Source: Chrysophaeum taylorii
Taxonomy: Eukaryota; Sar; Pelagophyceae; Pelagomonadales; Pelagomonadaceae
Direction of reading: 5' to 3'
DNA length: 64,000 nt
Assembly: GCA_029834535.1 (NCBI GenBank)
Contig: JAQMWT010000548.1
Location: forward strand, 1 to 64,000
The notes under the pieces are model-generated. The model did no database searches. It was not told the DNA's origin and saw nothing but the letters and a program-made list of their open reading frames with translations. The translations under genes were made by a program, and so were the position numbers. This document shows positions 37,556 to 48,255 of this stretch, piece by piece (position 1 is the first letter of the stretch; every line of letters begins with the position of its first letter).

Positions 37556-39238
37556 TCAGCGCCGGACTGGCTTGAGGACGCGGCGGTGTGGCTTTTGTTG
37601 GGCGACCTCGATCCAGGGGGGCTCAACCTCAGCCTCAACCTCCTCCTGGAGGAGGAGGAGGCTGCGGGTTGGCGGCTTGTCGCGTTGCGAGCGCGGGTTG
37701 TCGTCGTCGTCGTCGTCGTCGTCGTCTAGAGCAGGACCGCAAAGAGCGGGGACGGGGGGCGGTTCGAGAGGTCCGACGTGGGGCGAGCCCGGGATGCTCT
37801 CGAGTCGACGTTCGAGGCGCGGCGGCGGCGTGGCCCGGGCCGGGGATCCGTCTGTCGAGACGTCGGACGTGGGCGTCGCGGGCTCCGAAGAGTCCTGCTC
37901 GGAGGGCGCGGCTAGATGCTTTTTCTTGCGCTTGCGCGGGCCCTTCTTCTTCTTCGATCCCGAGGCGTCGTTGGTGCAGGCCGAGGAGACGTCGCACTGC
38001 GAGGAGGTGGGCGAGTCGTAGAAGACTTTGGAGGCCTCGTCCGCGGCGTTGAAGATGCCCTCGCGGCAATACTCAAAGTCCCGGACGGTCGAGGCGTCGT
38101 CAGAAGCGTCCGAGAGGGCGCGGCTCGAGAGGCCGTCGAGAGCACCAAAGACGTCGATGGGGGGTCTCCTCGCGTCGTCCAGCGTCGTGGCTTTCGGGGC
38201 CGGGACCTTAAAGGGGGCCGGGGCCTCGCGTCTGGCGAGGGGTTGCCACTCGATGCGAGAAAAGAACGCGTGCTGCTTGAGCGCGGCGAGGCCGCCAACT
38301 TGGAACATGGTCGCCTTGGTCGCGCCGAGGCGTTTCGGAACCTGGCGCTCGAGGAGGCCGCGCAGGCACGAGATGGCGTCCTTGGAAACAAAGGGAGGAA
38401 ACTTGACCTTGTCGGTCAAAATCTTGCGGTGGAGGTCTTTGGTCGAGGGCGCCTGAAAGGGCGTTTTTCCCGTGAGCATCTCGTAAATCAAGACCCCGAG
38501 CGACCAGAAGTCGACGGCTTTGCCGTAGGCGCGGCGCGCCACCATCTCGGGCGCCATGTAGACGTCGGTGCCGCAGAGGGTCCGGTGGACTTCGTCGTCG
38601 CTGCTCTCGAACATCTTGGCGAGACCAAAGTCGGTCACGACGACGTGGCCGTCGGCGTCGAGCAATAGGTTCTCTGGTTTCAGATCGCGGTGAATCACGC
38701 CCGAGGCGTGGAGGTGTTCTAGGGCGAGCGAGACCTCGGCGGCGTAAAAGCCCGCGACGTCCTCGGGAAACGTTCCGCGAGATCTCAACACCGAGAACAG
38801 CTCGCCGCCCGAGAGGTAGGTCATCACCAGAAAGAAGTACGCCGTCGTCTGGAACGCGCACACGAGCTCGACCACGTAGGGGTGTGGCTCGATGCGCACG
38901 AGCACGTCCCGCTCCAGCCGCCACTCCCGCTGCGACACCTTCTTACGACGCAGGACTTTCTTTGAGATAGCCTTCATCGCGAACTCGCGCCTCGTCGGAC
39001 CGTGACGCACGAGCGTCACGCGACCGAAGGCCCCGGTCCCGATCTCGGCGATCACGCGAAACTCCTCGGGACGCACCCGCGACGACGTCGCTGGCGACCC
39101 GACCACAACCTTCCCTCCGTCGGCCCGCTCCAACTCGAGCGCGACCACCGCCGCCCCCGGGGTCGTCTCATTCAAAGCGGCGCTCCTTTCCGGCATGGAG
39201 GGTATCGTCCACGCGGGCACCGGATCCGACCCGTCCAT
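37556..39238 (-). CDS. AGC-family Ser/Thr protein kinase (S6K/Akt-like)
   Basis: 560 residues, no intron. Kinase domain ~residues 60-335: GTGAFGRV (67-74), AMKAISK with Lys89, HRDLKPEN (183-190), TDFGLAK with DFG at 203-205, CGTDVYMAPE (activation segment ending 231) and VDFWSLGVLIYEML. The order and GTDVYMAPE/DFWSLG pattern are those of AGC kinases close to S6K and Akt. The C-terminal tail has VRDFEYC, which fits a hydrophobic motif with Glu in place of a phosphorylated Ser/Thr. A long Ser/Pro-rich, Lys-rich tail with no domain follows. Probable signalling role in the cytosol; upstream regulator unknown. Confidence 0.9.
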   Translation of the reverse strand: MDGSDPVPAWTIPSMPERSAALNETTPGAAVVALELERADGGKVVVGSPATSSRVRPEEFRVIAEIGTGAFGRVTLVRHGPTRREFAMKAISKKVLRRKKVSQREWRLERDVLVRIEPHPYVVELVCAFQTTAYFFLVMTYLSGGELFSVLRSRGTFPEDVAGFYAAEVSLALEHLHASGVIHRDLKPENLLLDADGHVVVTDFGLAKMFESSDDEVHRTLCGTDVYMAPEMVARRAYGKAVDFWSLGVLIYEMLTGKTPFQAPSTKDLHRKILTDKVKFPPFVSKDAISCLRGLLERQVPKRLGATKATMFQVGGLAALKQHAFFSRIEWQPLARREAPAPFKVPAPKATTLDDARRPPIDVFGALDGLSSRALSDASDDASTVRDFEYCREGIFNAADEASKVFYDSPTSSQCDVSSACTNDASGSKKKKGPRKRKKKHLAAPSEQDSSEPATPTSDVSTDGSPARATPPPRLERRLESIPGSPHVGPLEPPPVPALCGPALDDDDDDDDDNPRSQRDKPPTRSLLLLQEEVEAEVEPPWIEVAQQKPHRRVLKPVRR

Positions 39239-39336
39239 CGCATCAACGGCGCCCGCCGGCGCGACGCCGACCTACCTTCGCTTTTTGGTGATGCTCCAGA
39301 AACCGAAACCCTTCTCTTCTGACGACAACAACGTCT

Positions 39337-40078
39337 GTGACGTCAACAATGATGATCGTCACCACCGCGCTTTTTGTTGTTGGTGCCGCCGATGCCTGGC
39401 TCGCGCATCCTCTCCTCCTCCGTGCTCGTGGTCTTGTCCGCTGCCAGGGAGGAGGATTCAACGTGCGTGTCAACAACAACTCTGCAGTCCTGCCGTCGGG
39501 ATCCTCCTACATGCGATTCGAATGTCCGCGCCTCCCGCCAGCGGTGCACCGTTCCGCAAGCGAACCCGTCACCTCTCGCAGGGGCGCTAAACCCTCGATC
39601 CCTCTCCGTAGGGACGAAAACCCGTACGAAAATGATGATAAGCGCGCTCTCTAAACGAAACCGTAGGCCGCTCGTCGCGTGCTCGGTTCGAAGCGACGAC
39701 AAGCGCTGGACGGTCGTCGCGGAGGAACACCAAAGGTTTGCGGATGGTGCGAACGCGGGCTGGTCCTACGTCCGCCCCCTCGCGATGTCCGTGGCCGCCG
39801 GAGGAAACGAGACAGACGAGCTCCTCGTCGACTGGACCTCCGAGGCGGTTGCGAGTATTTACGATCTCCAAGCCTCGCCCTCGTGCCTCCTCCCGACCGT
39901 TATGCTCGCGCCGACACCCCTCCCAATCGGTACCCTTGTCCGACTCCAATGCGCTCGCGCCGACGTTATCGCCACTCTCGACGCCTCGCCCCGCGCGAAT
40001 TTTATGCTCAAGGCGTTCCTCCGCCTCGTTGCCGCTGCGAGCACCGATACCCCGCGCCCTTCGTGGCTTTCTTCCTAG
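39337..40078 (+). CDS. Secreted or plastid-targeted protein of unknown function (possible two exons)
   Basis: The first frame starts with a clear signal peptide (MIVTTALFVVGAADAWLA). It ends at 39,654, while a second frame continues to 40,078 with gene-like sequence (WTVVAEEHQRFADGANAGW; LLVDWTSEAVASIYDLQ; FMLKAFLRLVAAAS). A 58-bp GT...AG intron at 39,524-39,581 would join them in frame into 227 residues; other donors are possible. No domain recognised. It is divergent from the AGC kinase, with only 98 bp between the two start codons. Confidence 0.45.
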
Positions 40079-40633
40079 TAGGTGGGGCCACCACGCGCGG
40101 CTTGGTTGTTGTTATTATTATTATTATGCGGTCCCTTGTATTATTAATATTCCGACGCAGCTGTCGGTCTGTCTATCCCCTCCACCGCGTCGAGTGGAGA
40201 AGGGGTGCTCTGGGAATATGCGGCGAGCCGAGTCGTCCAGGTGGTGGGTGCCGATAGGAGAACGCCCACGGGAGCGCAAAGGGAGTAAACACAAAGGGCA
40301 GAGCGGGAGCGGAAGGGGGTGCACATAAGCTAGCGGCCGATCAGAGCGTCGAGTATATAAAGAAGAGCGGGGTGAGTGGAAAAGAACAGCCGTTTTTGAG
40401 GGGCGGCAGAGCGCCTAGCCGTCCCAACAGGGTCCCGGGTTTAAGGGGTAAAAGGTTATAAGGATGGAGCGTGACAAGAGCTGTTACTACGGGTTAGCAG
40501 AAAGAAACTTGCAATGTAACAATGCATAGACGGGTAGCCCACGTGTCAAATGATAGTAATCAGACTTATTCCTCTCGTCCTATCAACAAATGTCCTCTCA
40601 ACTGGGGCCGGTGATGAGGCAAGGTCGTAGAAG
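40079..40633. other. Intergenic; contains a diverged copy of a dispersed repeat
   Basis: (TTA)n at about 40,110-40,127. The segment 40,345-40,450 (gcggggtgagtgg ... ggcggcagagcgcctagccgtcc) resembles 5,290-5,395 in part. No gene supported. Confidence 0.5.
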
Positions 40634-41806
40634 ATGGACTTGAGGACGCGCAGAAGGACGACGTCGGCCGAGGTGGATGCGTCGGAGGAACATGTCGAAA
40701 AGCAGGTCTTGACACGGCTCGAGTTGTGCCACCGGCTCGGGAAGGGCGCCTACGGAATGGTGTGGAAGGTCGTGGAGAAACGGACGCGACGCGTCGTCGC
40801 CCTGAAGAAATGCTTCGACGTGTTCCGGCGACCGATCGACGCGCAGTGCACGTACCGCGAAATTATGTATCTAGAGAAGTTCGCGGGACACGACAACATC
40901 GTCGGCCTCCAGCACGTCATCAAGAGCGACAGCAATCAGGACGTCTACCTGACGTTCGAGCACATGCAAACCGACCTCCTCGCCGTCATTCGCGAGCAAA
41001 TCCTTCAGCCGATCCACATCAAGTACGTCGTTTACCAGATCCTCAAGGCCCTCAAGTACGTCCACTCGGCAGGCGTCGTGCATCGCGACGTCAAACCGAG
41101 CAACGTTCTGATCAACGAGGATTGCCACGTGAGGCTCTGCGATTTTGGGCTCGCGAGAAGTTGTGTCTTTGATACGGAGACTCACAACCCGCAGCATACG
41201 GACTACGCGTCGACCAGATGGTACCGCGCGATCGAGGTGCTGCTCGGCTCGACGAAATACACCCAGGCCGTCGACGTTTGGGGTCTCGGCTGTGTGTGCG
41301 GCGAAATGTTTCTCGGCCGCCCCGTATTCCCCGGTGTCTCGACTATTGACCAGATCGCCCGGATCCGCGACCTCCTCGGCGCGCCAGACGACGACCTGGA
41401 GGTCCTCCAAATCTCCGCCTACGCCCCGACGCTCCTCGAGATGCTACCGCCGCTTCGCCCCGTCTCCTTTGTTCAGGTCTTCCCCGATGTCTCCGCCGAG
41501 GCCATAAACTTCCTCGGCATGTGCCTGACGTTTCTCCCCGCGATGCGCTTCCCCGTCCCCGACGCTCTCAAACACCCCTACATGGCCGAGTTCCACGATC
41601 CGGACGACGAACCGTCTTTTCCCACCACGATCAAACTCGCCCTTGACGATTACCAGGTCTACACGATCGACGACTATCGCAACGCCATCTACGACACCAT
41701 CTTCAAACGCAAGGTCGCTGCGCGCAAGCTCGAACTCAAATGCATGACCAACCCCGCCAGCGTCGCGCTCATGGAGCACGAGGAAACGCTCCCCGAGCCC
41801 TTCTGA
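40634..41806 (+). CDS. MAP kinase with TDY activation loop (MAPK15/ERK7-8-like)
   Basis: 390 residues, no intron. It phosphorylates Ser/Thr-Pro sites in signalling. Motifs: GKGAYGMV (36-43), Lys58 in VALKKC, HRDVKPSN (150-157), DFGLA (170-174), TDY (189-191) followed by ASTRWYRAIEVLL, and VDVWGLGCV. FDVFRRPIDAQCTYREI in the alphaC region and ARSC before the loop resemble the MAPK15/ERK7-8 group, where animals usually have TEY; TDY is known from plants and protists. The C-terminal ~100 residues after the kinase core are short compared with animal MAPK15. The phosphatase at 5,927 is of a class that acts on such kinases. Confidence 0.92.
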   Translation: MDLRTRRRTTSAEVDASEEHVEKQVLTRLELCHRLGKGAYGMVWKVVEKRTRRVVALKKCFDVFRRPIDAQCTYREIMYLEKFAGHDNIVGLQHVIKSDSNQDVYLTFEHMQTDLLAVIREQILQPIHIKYVVYQILKALKYVHSAGVVHRDVKPSNVLINEDCHVRLCDFGLARSCVFDTETHNPQHTDYASTRWYRAIEVLLGSTKYTQAVDVWGLGCVCGEMFLGRPVFPGVSTIDQIARIRDLLGAPDDDLEVLQISAYAPTLLEMLPPLRPVSFVQVFPDVSAEAINFLGMCLTFLPAMRFPVPDALKHPYMAEFHDPDDEPSFPTTIKLALDDYQVYTIDDYRNAIYDTIFKRKVAARKLELKCMTNPASVALMEHEETLPEPF

Positions 41807-42020
41807 GGAGGAGGAGGAGGAGGAGGCGGCGGAGGGTCGACGACGCGCTTCTCCTGAAAGAACTAAGAACCAACCCATGCTCCTTTATGTCACGTGCAGT
41901 CTACGTTCTCAAACCCCCTCGGTGGAGCGGCGACTCAACGGGCAAAAGATGTCGTAGGATATACTCTGACGAATCTTCTTCTTCTTTCTCTCGTTGTCTG
42001 TCGTCCACAGCGTCTCGAGG

Positions 42021-42818
42021 ATGATGCTGAGCACCGAGGCGTCGGGGATCTCAGTTGATCATTCGATCATCGATGCGTTCAACGCGACCAAGGTGTCGCC
42101 GCCGTCGTACCAGTTTGGGTCGTCGATGCGAGCCCGGCTGAGCGAGGCAGAACCCACGCCGGGGGCAGGAACGTACTCGATCAAGACGACATTGTTGGGA
42201 CGCGTGCCCGACTCAAAAATTCGGTCGGCCCCCCAGTTTTCGCTTCGGTCGCGCGAGAAGTTCGGGAATCCGATGATGCGCGCGATCGACGGCGGGACGG
42301 TCCTGCAACCCGGCCCCGGGTGGTACACGCCACACCAGGTCAACCCAAACGAGAGAATCGCGCCGACCTATTCGTTTCCCAAAGGGCACAAAAGGACCCG
42401 CGACAAGGCCCACCTCGCTCCCGGCCCGGGGGCCTACTCGGCGCCGTCCTCCGTCGGCAAGCAGATCCTGTCCACCAAGCAAAACCGCGGCGGCATCGGC
42501 TTTGGCACGGGCGAACGGCCCCCGCTGCTGCGCGTACACAACGATCTGGGACCCGGCGAATATGGTGTTGGCGTCGCCGCGTGCTCCAAGCAGGTCGACT
42601 CGAGAAAAAAAACTTCGGGGTTTGTTAAGTTCTCCCAGGGCGTTCGTACCAACGAACAGAGCCTCATCGCCAAGGACGAGGAGGAGTCCAGACCAGGACC
42701 GGGCACTTACAGGCTGCCCTCGGGCATCTGCGGCGGAGGGGCCTCCTATCCCTTTCGAGCCTCGCCAAAGGCCTCGCTCTCGGGCCGCGAGAAGTTCGGC
42801 TCGCCGTTCAAGAATTGA
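42021..42818 (+). CDS. Sperm-tail PG-rich (STPG/SHIPPO) repeat protein
   Basis: 265 residues from MMLSTEASG; a Met 9 codons upstream is also in frame. At least five Pro-Gly motifs occur: PTPGAGTYSIKT, QPGPGWYTPHQ, APGPGAYSAPS, DLGPGEYGVG and RPGPGTYRLPSG, spaced ~40-55 residues apart, with SFPKGHKR-type segments between. Such proteins line the inside of ciliary microtubules or associate with tubulin. It suggests the organism builds flagella at some stage. No membrane segment or enzyme motif. Confidence 0.85.
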   Translation: MMLSTEASGISVDHSIIDAFNATKVSPPSYQFGSSMRARLSEAEPTPGAGTYSIKTTLLGRVPDSKIRSAPQFSLRSREKFGNPMMRAIDGGTVLQPGPGWYTPHQVNPNERIAPTYSFPKGHKRTRDKAHLAPGPGAYSAPSSVGKQILSTKQNRGGIGFGTGERPPLLRVHNDLGPGEYGVGVAACSKQVDSRKKTSGFVKFSQGVRTNEQSLIAKDEEESRPGPGTYRLPSGICGGGASYPFRASPKASLSGREKFGSPFKN

Positions 42819-42928
42819 CGGCCTCGTCCGTCATCTTCATCTCGCCTCCGGCGGGGGGGGGGTGAATTGCGGTCGAGCTTGCTGCTTCGTGTTGGCGGCC
42901 CGGCGTACTCTTTGTAGCCTTAAGAGTA

Positions 42929-44254
42929 ATGGCGTGGCCCATCGTGCCGACGGCACTCGTTGGTGTGTGGGAGCGGCGGTGGATCGCGCGACCGGGGATG
43001 CGCGCACAGGAGCCCGGGAGCAAGGAGACGTCGGTGGTCGTGCGATACATCCAGGCCGCTGGGGCATTTGTGGACGTCCGCGCGACGCGCGGTCGATGGG
43101 CTGGGAAAAAGACGGATGCCGCGTCGTCGCTGGGCTCGCGCGAGGGTTTCGCAGGGGTGACGACCGTGGTCGACGGCATCGTGCGCTGGCACGCGTGCTT
43201 GAACTTGTGGCCCCCAGTAGCCGACCGCGCGGCGGCGTGGGCTGCCGCGGGCTCCGGTCGGCCGTTGCCGACCGAAGACGCCGGGACGATGGAACTTCAG
43301 AGCGACGACGTCTGGCACGAGCACGCGTGGCCCGACGCGGGTGCGTACACGGAGGAGTGGGCGCGGCTGAGCAGCGGGGCAGCGAGCGTCGCTGCGCGAA
43401 GAGGCGACGACGAATTGTTGGTCGTCGTCGACGATTGGTTCGGCTACGCGCGCCACGCCAACACCCTCGAGGGTGCGAGCTTTGTCGCCGGTAAGATCTC
43501 GCACGGGTGGATCGTCGAGGTAGCCGCCTGCGGCGACGCCGAGGGAAAGCGACTCGTCGTCGGTGGCCTCGACGACTGGTCGGAGGTACCGGGATCGACG
43601 ACCTCTCTTCGCGCCGTCCTGGCGGCCGCGGGGCCTCCCGATCAAGTCCTCTCAACGCCGCCGCGACCCTTTGTCGCCGATCCTCCGACCGAACTCGTCA
43701 CCGACAATCTCGTGCTTCGCCCGCTGCGCGTCGAGCACGTCGACGCCGACCTCGAGGCCGTCCTCGACGGCGCGACCCCCGCGTACAGTCCGCTGCGCCA
43801 CGTCTTCAAACGCGACGACACCTGGCCGCACTCTGGCATCACGCGCGAAGAGGACCTCGTCGACCTCGAGCGGCACCAAGCCGAGTTCGACCTTCGCCTC
43901 GCCTTTGCCTTTACCGTTCTCGACAAGAGCGACCGGACGAGAGTCGTCGGCTGCTGTTACGTCAACCCTCCGACGCGCGTCGCCGACGCCGAGGTCTTTC
44001 TCTGGATTCGCGCCAGTGCCGACCCCGCCCTCGACCTCGAACTCGAGACCGCGCTTCGCGCATGGCTTTCCTCGAGCGCGTGGCCCTTCGAGGACGTCGT
44101 TTTCCCGGGACGCGACGCCGACGACGCGCGCCGCGACGACAAGTGGGCCTATTGGGACAGTCTACCGCTCTCCTATGCCCGCTACCCGCGCATTGCGGGG
44201 GATGCCACCACGGTCGTGCTCCATACGCATACTGCGACCGGCCTCATCCCCTAA
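42929..44254 (+). CDS. Lipocalin-like domain fused to GNAT-like acetyltransferase domain
   Basis: 441 residues, no intron. The N-terminal ~200 residues (LVGVWERRWI; VVVRYIQAAGAFVDVRATRGR; REGFAGVTTVVDGIVRWHACLNLWPP; AYTEEWARL) follow the pattern of a lipocalin-like beta barrel found in bacterial and HRI1-like proteins. The C-terminal half starts LVTDNLVLRPLRVEHVDADLEAVL, a typical opening of GNAT acetyltransferases, and continues with AFAFTVLDKSDRTRVVGCCYVNP, as in the beta-strand core; the acetyl-CoA loop (Q/RxxGxG/A) is not obvious, so catalysis is unsure. Function unknown. A fusion of these two folds is uncommon as far as I know. Confidence 0.6.
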   Translation: MAWPIVPTALVGVWERRWIARPGMRAQEPGSKETSVVVRYIQAAGAFVDVRATRGRWAGKKTDAASSLGSREGFAGVTTVVDGIVRWHACLNLWPPVADRAAAWAAAGSGRPLPTEDAGTMELQSDDVWHEHAWPDAGAYTEEWARLSSGAASVAARRGDDELLVVVDDWFGYARHANTLEGASFVAGKISHGWIVEVAACGDAEGKRLVVGGLDDWSEVPGSTTSLRAVLAAAGPPDQVLSTPPRPFVADPPTELVTDNLVLRPLRVEHVDADLEAVLDGATPAYSPLRHVFKRDDTWPHSGITREEDLVDLERHQAEFDLRLAFAFTVLDKSDRTRVVGCCYVNPPTRVADAEVFLWIRASADPALDLELETALRAWLSSSAWPFEDVVFPGRDADDARRDDKWAYWDSLPLSYARYPRIAGDATTVVLHTHTATGLIP

Positions 44255-44375
44255 GAGATTGTCTCATTTTTATGTACATATGCTGCCCATCGTCGAAAGG
44301 CTAGTGGCCAGTGTTCTTCTTCTGAAGAAGAAGAAGAAGATGAAGAAGAAGAAGAAACCGCTTGTCGGCTGCTGT

Positions 44376-47300
44376 TCAAAAGCCGACATCCATGTCGTCT
44401 TCGTTCGACCGGGCTCTGGGATCTACGGTGGTCGGCGCTCGGACGGGGGAATCAGCAACAACAGAAGGTTTGCTTCGAACTGCGGGGGACCGGGCGCCTT
44501 CCTCGTCTTCGTCGCCCTTGATATCCCCGCCAGGCTCTTCCTCGTCGATTTCCATCTTCTTGGACATGTAGTCGTCGTTGCTCGTCGCCTCGATTCCAAT
44601 CGACTTCAAGATGTCGGCGGCGTTGTTGTTGTCTATGAGTTCGCTCGCGTCTTCACAAGCGAGTCCGCCGAGCGAGCCACCCTCCTTCGTCTTCTTTTTT
44701 TTCTTCGGCTGCGCGCGAGACCGTGTGAGCAGGATACGGGCGAACGCGTCCACATACCTTGCGCTTGAGTTTGGCGATGAACGACTCTTCCGAGTACTGC
44801 AGAAGGTTCTCGTTCCCAAAGAGCTCGCCGTTGTACTCGCCCTTGACTCCGTAGAACTTGAACCCGTCCTCGACACCCTTGGAGCCCTCGAAGCCCGTTT
44901 CGATGATCTTGAGCTTGTAGATCTGGCGCATGAACGCGATCTCCTCGATCGTGCCCTGCGAGACGAGGCGGTAGACGTCGACGCGGCGCGTCTGGCCGAT
45001 GCGGTAGGCGCGGTCTTGGGACTGCTGGTCAGATACGGGGTTCCAGTGGACGTCGAAGATTATGACCTTGTTGGCGGCCTGGAGGTTGATGCCGGTGCCG
45101 CCCGCGCCAGTCGAAAGGAGCGCGATGTAGACGTCGTCGTTCGAGTTGAAGTCGTCCATGATCGACTGTCGATCTTTCGGTGGCGTCTTGCCGTCGATGC
45201 GCACAGCCCTGTAGCCCTTGCTCTTAATAAACGCTTCGACGACGTCCAGCATCTGCGTCCAAAACGAAAATATGAGGACTTTGGCGGGCCCGGGGTCGTC
45301 GCCGTCGGTGGTCGCTTTCGTCTCGTCGAGTTTGAACTGGTGGAGCAGCATGTCGACGGCGTGAAGCTTGCTGCATTCCTCGGTCGAGCTCTTGTCTTCG
45401 AACTTGTTCGACCGCACGAGACCGCGGCGACTGAACTCGTCCTCCCCAAAGACGAGGTCGCCGAAGAGTTGGGTCGTCTTAGCCTTGGCCTCGTTGCCAA
45501 CGTCCGCGGGGTCGAGCTGGAGGAGGTTGGGATGACAAGCGATTTTTCTGAGCTTCTCCATCATCGCTAGGCACGAACACGCGGGACACGTTTTGCAGTT
45601 TTTTCCCTTGAAGATGCCTGCGCCATCGTGCGCGGAGGCGGTGAAGAAGCAGCCGCGGCGCCGGCGCTCGTCGAGGCTCATCGCGCCGTACGCCTCGAGG
45701 TCGACGTCGCGGAATTGCTGGATCGCAACCTTGCCGCAGCAATCTTTGTACTTCTCGCCCGCCCGTCGGCCCTGGACACACGTGCACCGCTTGTCCCACT
45801 TGCGCAAGAGCTTGACGTCCGCTTGTTCGGTGACCATCTTGTACAACTCCTGCTGCAACGGGCTGAGGTGCATGATGACGATATGAACGTTCTTGCCCTT
45901 GGTCAGCACGTTCCCGAGCACTTCCTCTTTCGTGCGCCGCAGCAAGTACGTCCCGATGAGCTGTTGAAACTCTTCGCTCCTCGCTTTCCCGGCCAACACC
46001 GTCTCGCGGTCTTGCCGACCACGCGCGCGCACCTTCTCGATTGGCTTGTACTTCTGGCAATAGTCCTTCCTGCTGCCAAGTCTCGCGTCGGTGCACAGCG
46101 ACAGGAGCGTGTGCGACTCCTCGAACGCCGAGTTCTGGAGCGGCGTCCCCGTGAGGCCGAACATGCATTTTGAGCGCTTTTTGAGCGGCTGGATCCGCTC
46201 GTACGCCTTGTTGTTGTGTTTGTTGAACCGCTGGTGGACCTCGTCAACAATCACCACCAGGTACGACGCCGGTCCTTGTTCGAATTCCAGTCTGAGCGCG
46301 ACGTCGATGCTCGAGACAATCACGTCGTAGCCCCCAAACCGCGCGAGTCGCAAGATCGTGTCGCGCTCCTCGGGTGTCTGCCCGCTTCCGCTCCGCAGGG
46401 CCGCCACGTTGCAGAGCGTCCACGTCTCAAACGTGGCGCACCACGCGTCGAGCGTCGACGCGGGAACGAGCACGAATGCCGGTCCCGTCCCGACGTCATC
46501 CTCCCGGTCGTCGGCCGACGCCATCCGCGACGTGCGCGCTCGGTCAATTTCCTTAGCGCGAGCCATGCGCGCCTTTCTGATGGTCCGGTCGGTGCGCGTC
46601 AAACCCTTGAGCCCGAGCAGCGCGGCGACGAACGCGACCGTCTGCAGCGTCTTGCCGAGGCCTGCGACATAGAGGTCACCATGATTCGATTGGATATTCG
46701 ATTAACGTACCCATGTCGTCGGCCAAGATGCCGCCTTGCCGGCTCGCGTACTGCTTGTAGAACCAGGCGACGCCCTCCCTCTGATAAGAGGGCAAGTACC
46801 GCGAGATGCTCGCGGGGAGCTCGACGCCGTCGGCGAGCTCGAGAGGCGTTGTCGACTTGTCGTCAAAGATACTTTCTTCGAACGAAGGGTACGGCCGGTC
46901 TTGCTCGTCCTCCGATTCGTCCCCCCCCGATTCATCCTCCTCTTGGTCCTCCGAAGATGATGGCTTCGCCGCCCTCTCTTCGCGAGGCCGACGCGCCTTC
47001 GCCGTTTTCATCTCGGCGCGACTTGCCTCGTCCTTCTTCTTGGGTCCCACCGTCCTCTGCCGCTTTTTGGGTTTCTCCCGAAATCCCCTGAGCTCCTCCT
47101 CGGTCACATCTCGGTCGAAGAACGCGTCGAGATCGTCGACGTTCTGCGCCGCCGGTACGCTCGCGCGCACGGCCACGAACTCGTCCTCGGGAGACGCCGA
47201 CGCGTCGCGCAGTCGTCGCGCGCCTGTCTCCGGCATGCGCGCCGCCGCGTCGTCTTCGTCGGACGATTCGTCGCGCCTGACGGGCTTCTTCTTCGTCTTG

Positions 47301-47896
47301 CGAGGGCGCTCTGCCTCTTCATCCAACGATTCGTCGCGCCTGACGGGCTTCTTCTTCGTCTTGCGAGGGCGCTCTGCCTCTTCATCCAACGATTCGTCGC
47401 GCCCGACGGGCTTCTTCTTCGTCTTGCGATGTCGCTCTTCCTCTTCATCCAACGACTCGTCGCGCCTGACCAGATTCTTCTTCTTCTTCTTCTTCTCCTT
47501 CTTGCGTGGGCGCTCTTCATCGTCGGATGACTCGCGACGGCGCTCGACGCGTGGCTTGAGCCTCGCGCCATCCTCGTCGCTCTCCGGCTTGCGCACCGGC
47601 TTGGGTAACGGTCGCCGACGGCTCACGTTGAGCAAGCCTCGGAAGCTGGCGACGGTGGCCTTGGGCGCCGGCGCCTTGGGCGCCGGCGCCTTGGGCGCAA
47701 TCGCCAGACTTAGTGACTCCGCTGCTGGTCGCCGGCTGCGAGACACATCCCAGAGGTTTGGCTTCGCTCTGCGCTCCGCAGTCTTTCCGAGCAAAGAATC
47801 CACGCCGAGGACCACCGTTGTCTTCGTTCTCATCTTCCGACCCGCAGAGTCCTCGTCTGATGAGGAATCCAATAGCTCCCTCAAGGCGGCCATCAA
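44376..47896 (-). CDS. SNF2-family DNA-dependent ATPase (three exons)
   Basis: Proposed complement join 44376-44708, 44758-46661, 46711-47896 gives 1140 residues. Both 49-bp introns have GT...AG ends and keep frame; the second splits ADDMG from LGKT, restoring the ATP-binding motif GILADDMGLGKT. Further SNF2 motifs: VIVDEVHQRF (DEVH box), GLTGTPLQN, LLRRTKEEV, ILIFSFWTQMLDV-like, VRIDGKTPPKDRQ, LLSTGAGGTGINLQAA and QDRAYRIGQTRRVDVYRLVSQGTIEE. The DEVH box and overall arrangement resemble ERCC6L2/Rad26-like members, but the subfamily is uncertain. The ~370-residue N-terminus is Ser/Lys/Asp-rich with three 21-residue repeats. A Cys-rich insert (KNCKTCPACSC) lies between helicase lobes. Confidence 0.88.
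47275..47463. repeat. 63-bp tandem repeats in the SNF2 gene
   Basis: Three in-frame 63-bp copies encode KKKPVxRDESLDEEAERPRKT-type units, an acidic/basic alternating segment with possible casein-kinase sites. The first two copies are almost identical. Confidence 0.85.
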
Positions 47897-48042
47897 GAAG
47901 CTTCTACCTATTGGAATGATACTAGCCCTAATATATCACTGTATCCCATTTGAGCGCCCTCCTTACCCTAACCCTTTGGCCTCGATGAGGGGGGTCACTC
48001 TCGGCTGCTCGGACGCACAGCGTCTCTACCGCTCAATCACGG

Positions 48043-48255
48043 CGCACCGCGAGCGTGCCCGTCTCCTCCTCTCTGGCCTACAATATGTCGAGGGCGGGGC
48101 AGCCACCGCCCACCTTCCGCGACGATATTGCGCGCAGGCGCATTTCCGTGATCGCCAGGGTGCTTATTTATAAGAACGCCAATGGACCCTACCTCTCCAG
48201 GCCGCCGGGTCCCTAGCGGCGCCCGGACGGCTAGGCTCGCGCTCTGCCGTCCCCG
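48043..48255 (+). repeat. Dispersed repeat with coding-like character, copy B
   Basis: Partner of 5,368-5,572 in inverse orientation. Downstream, the motif GACGGCTAGGCTC..TCTGCCGTCC recurs in variant form near 48,222, 48,437 and 48,492, so the 48.0-48.55 kb gap holds a small cluster of related pieces rather than a gene. Confidence 0.65.

Noticed and set aside
35906-37729. 607-codon plus-strand frame overlapping the intein and the RtcB C-terminus
   Set aside because: Off-frame reading of RtcB ending in an Asn run from the AAT microsatellite.
46806-48173. 455-codon plus frame over the SNF2 N-terminus
   Set aside because: A Ser/Arg-rich shadow of the minus-strand gene; only its last ~40 codons are of interest and belong to the dispersed repeat at 48 kb.
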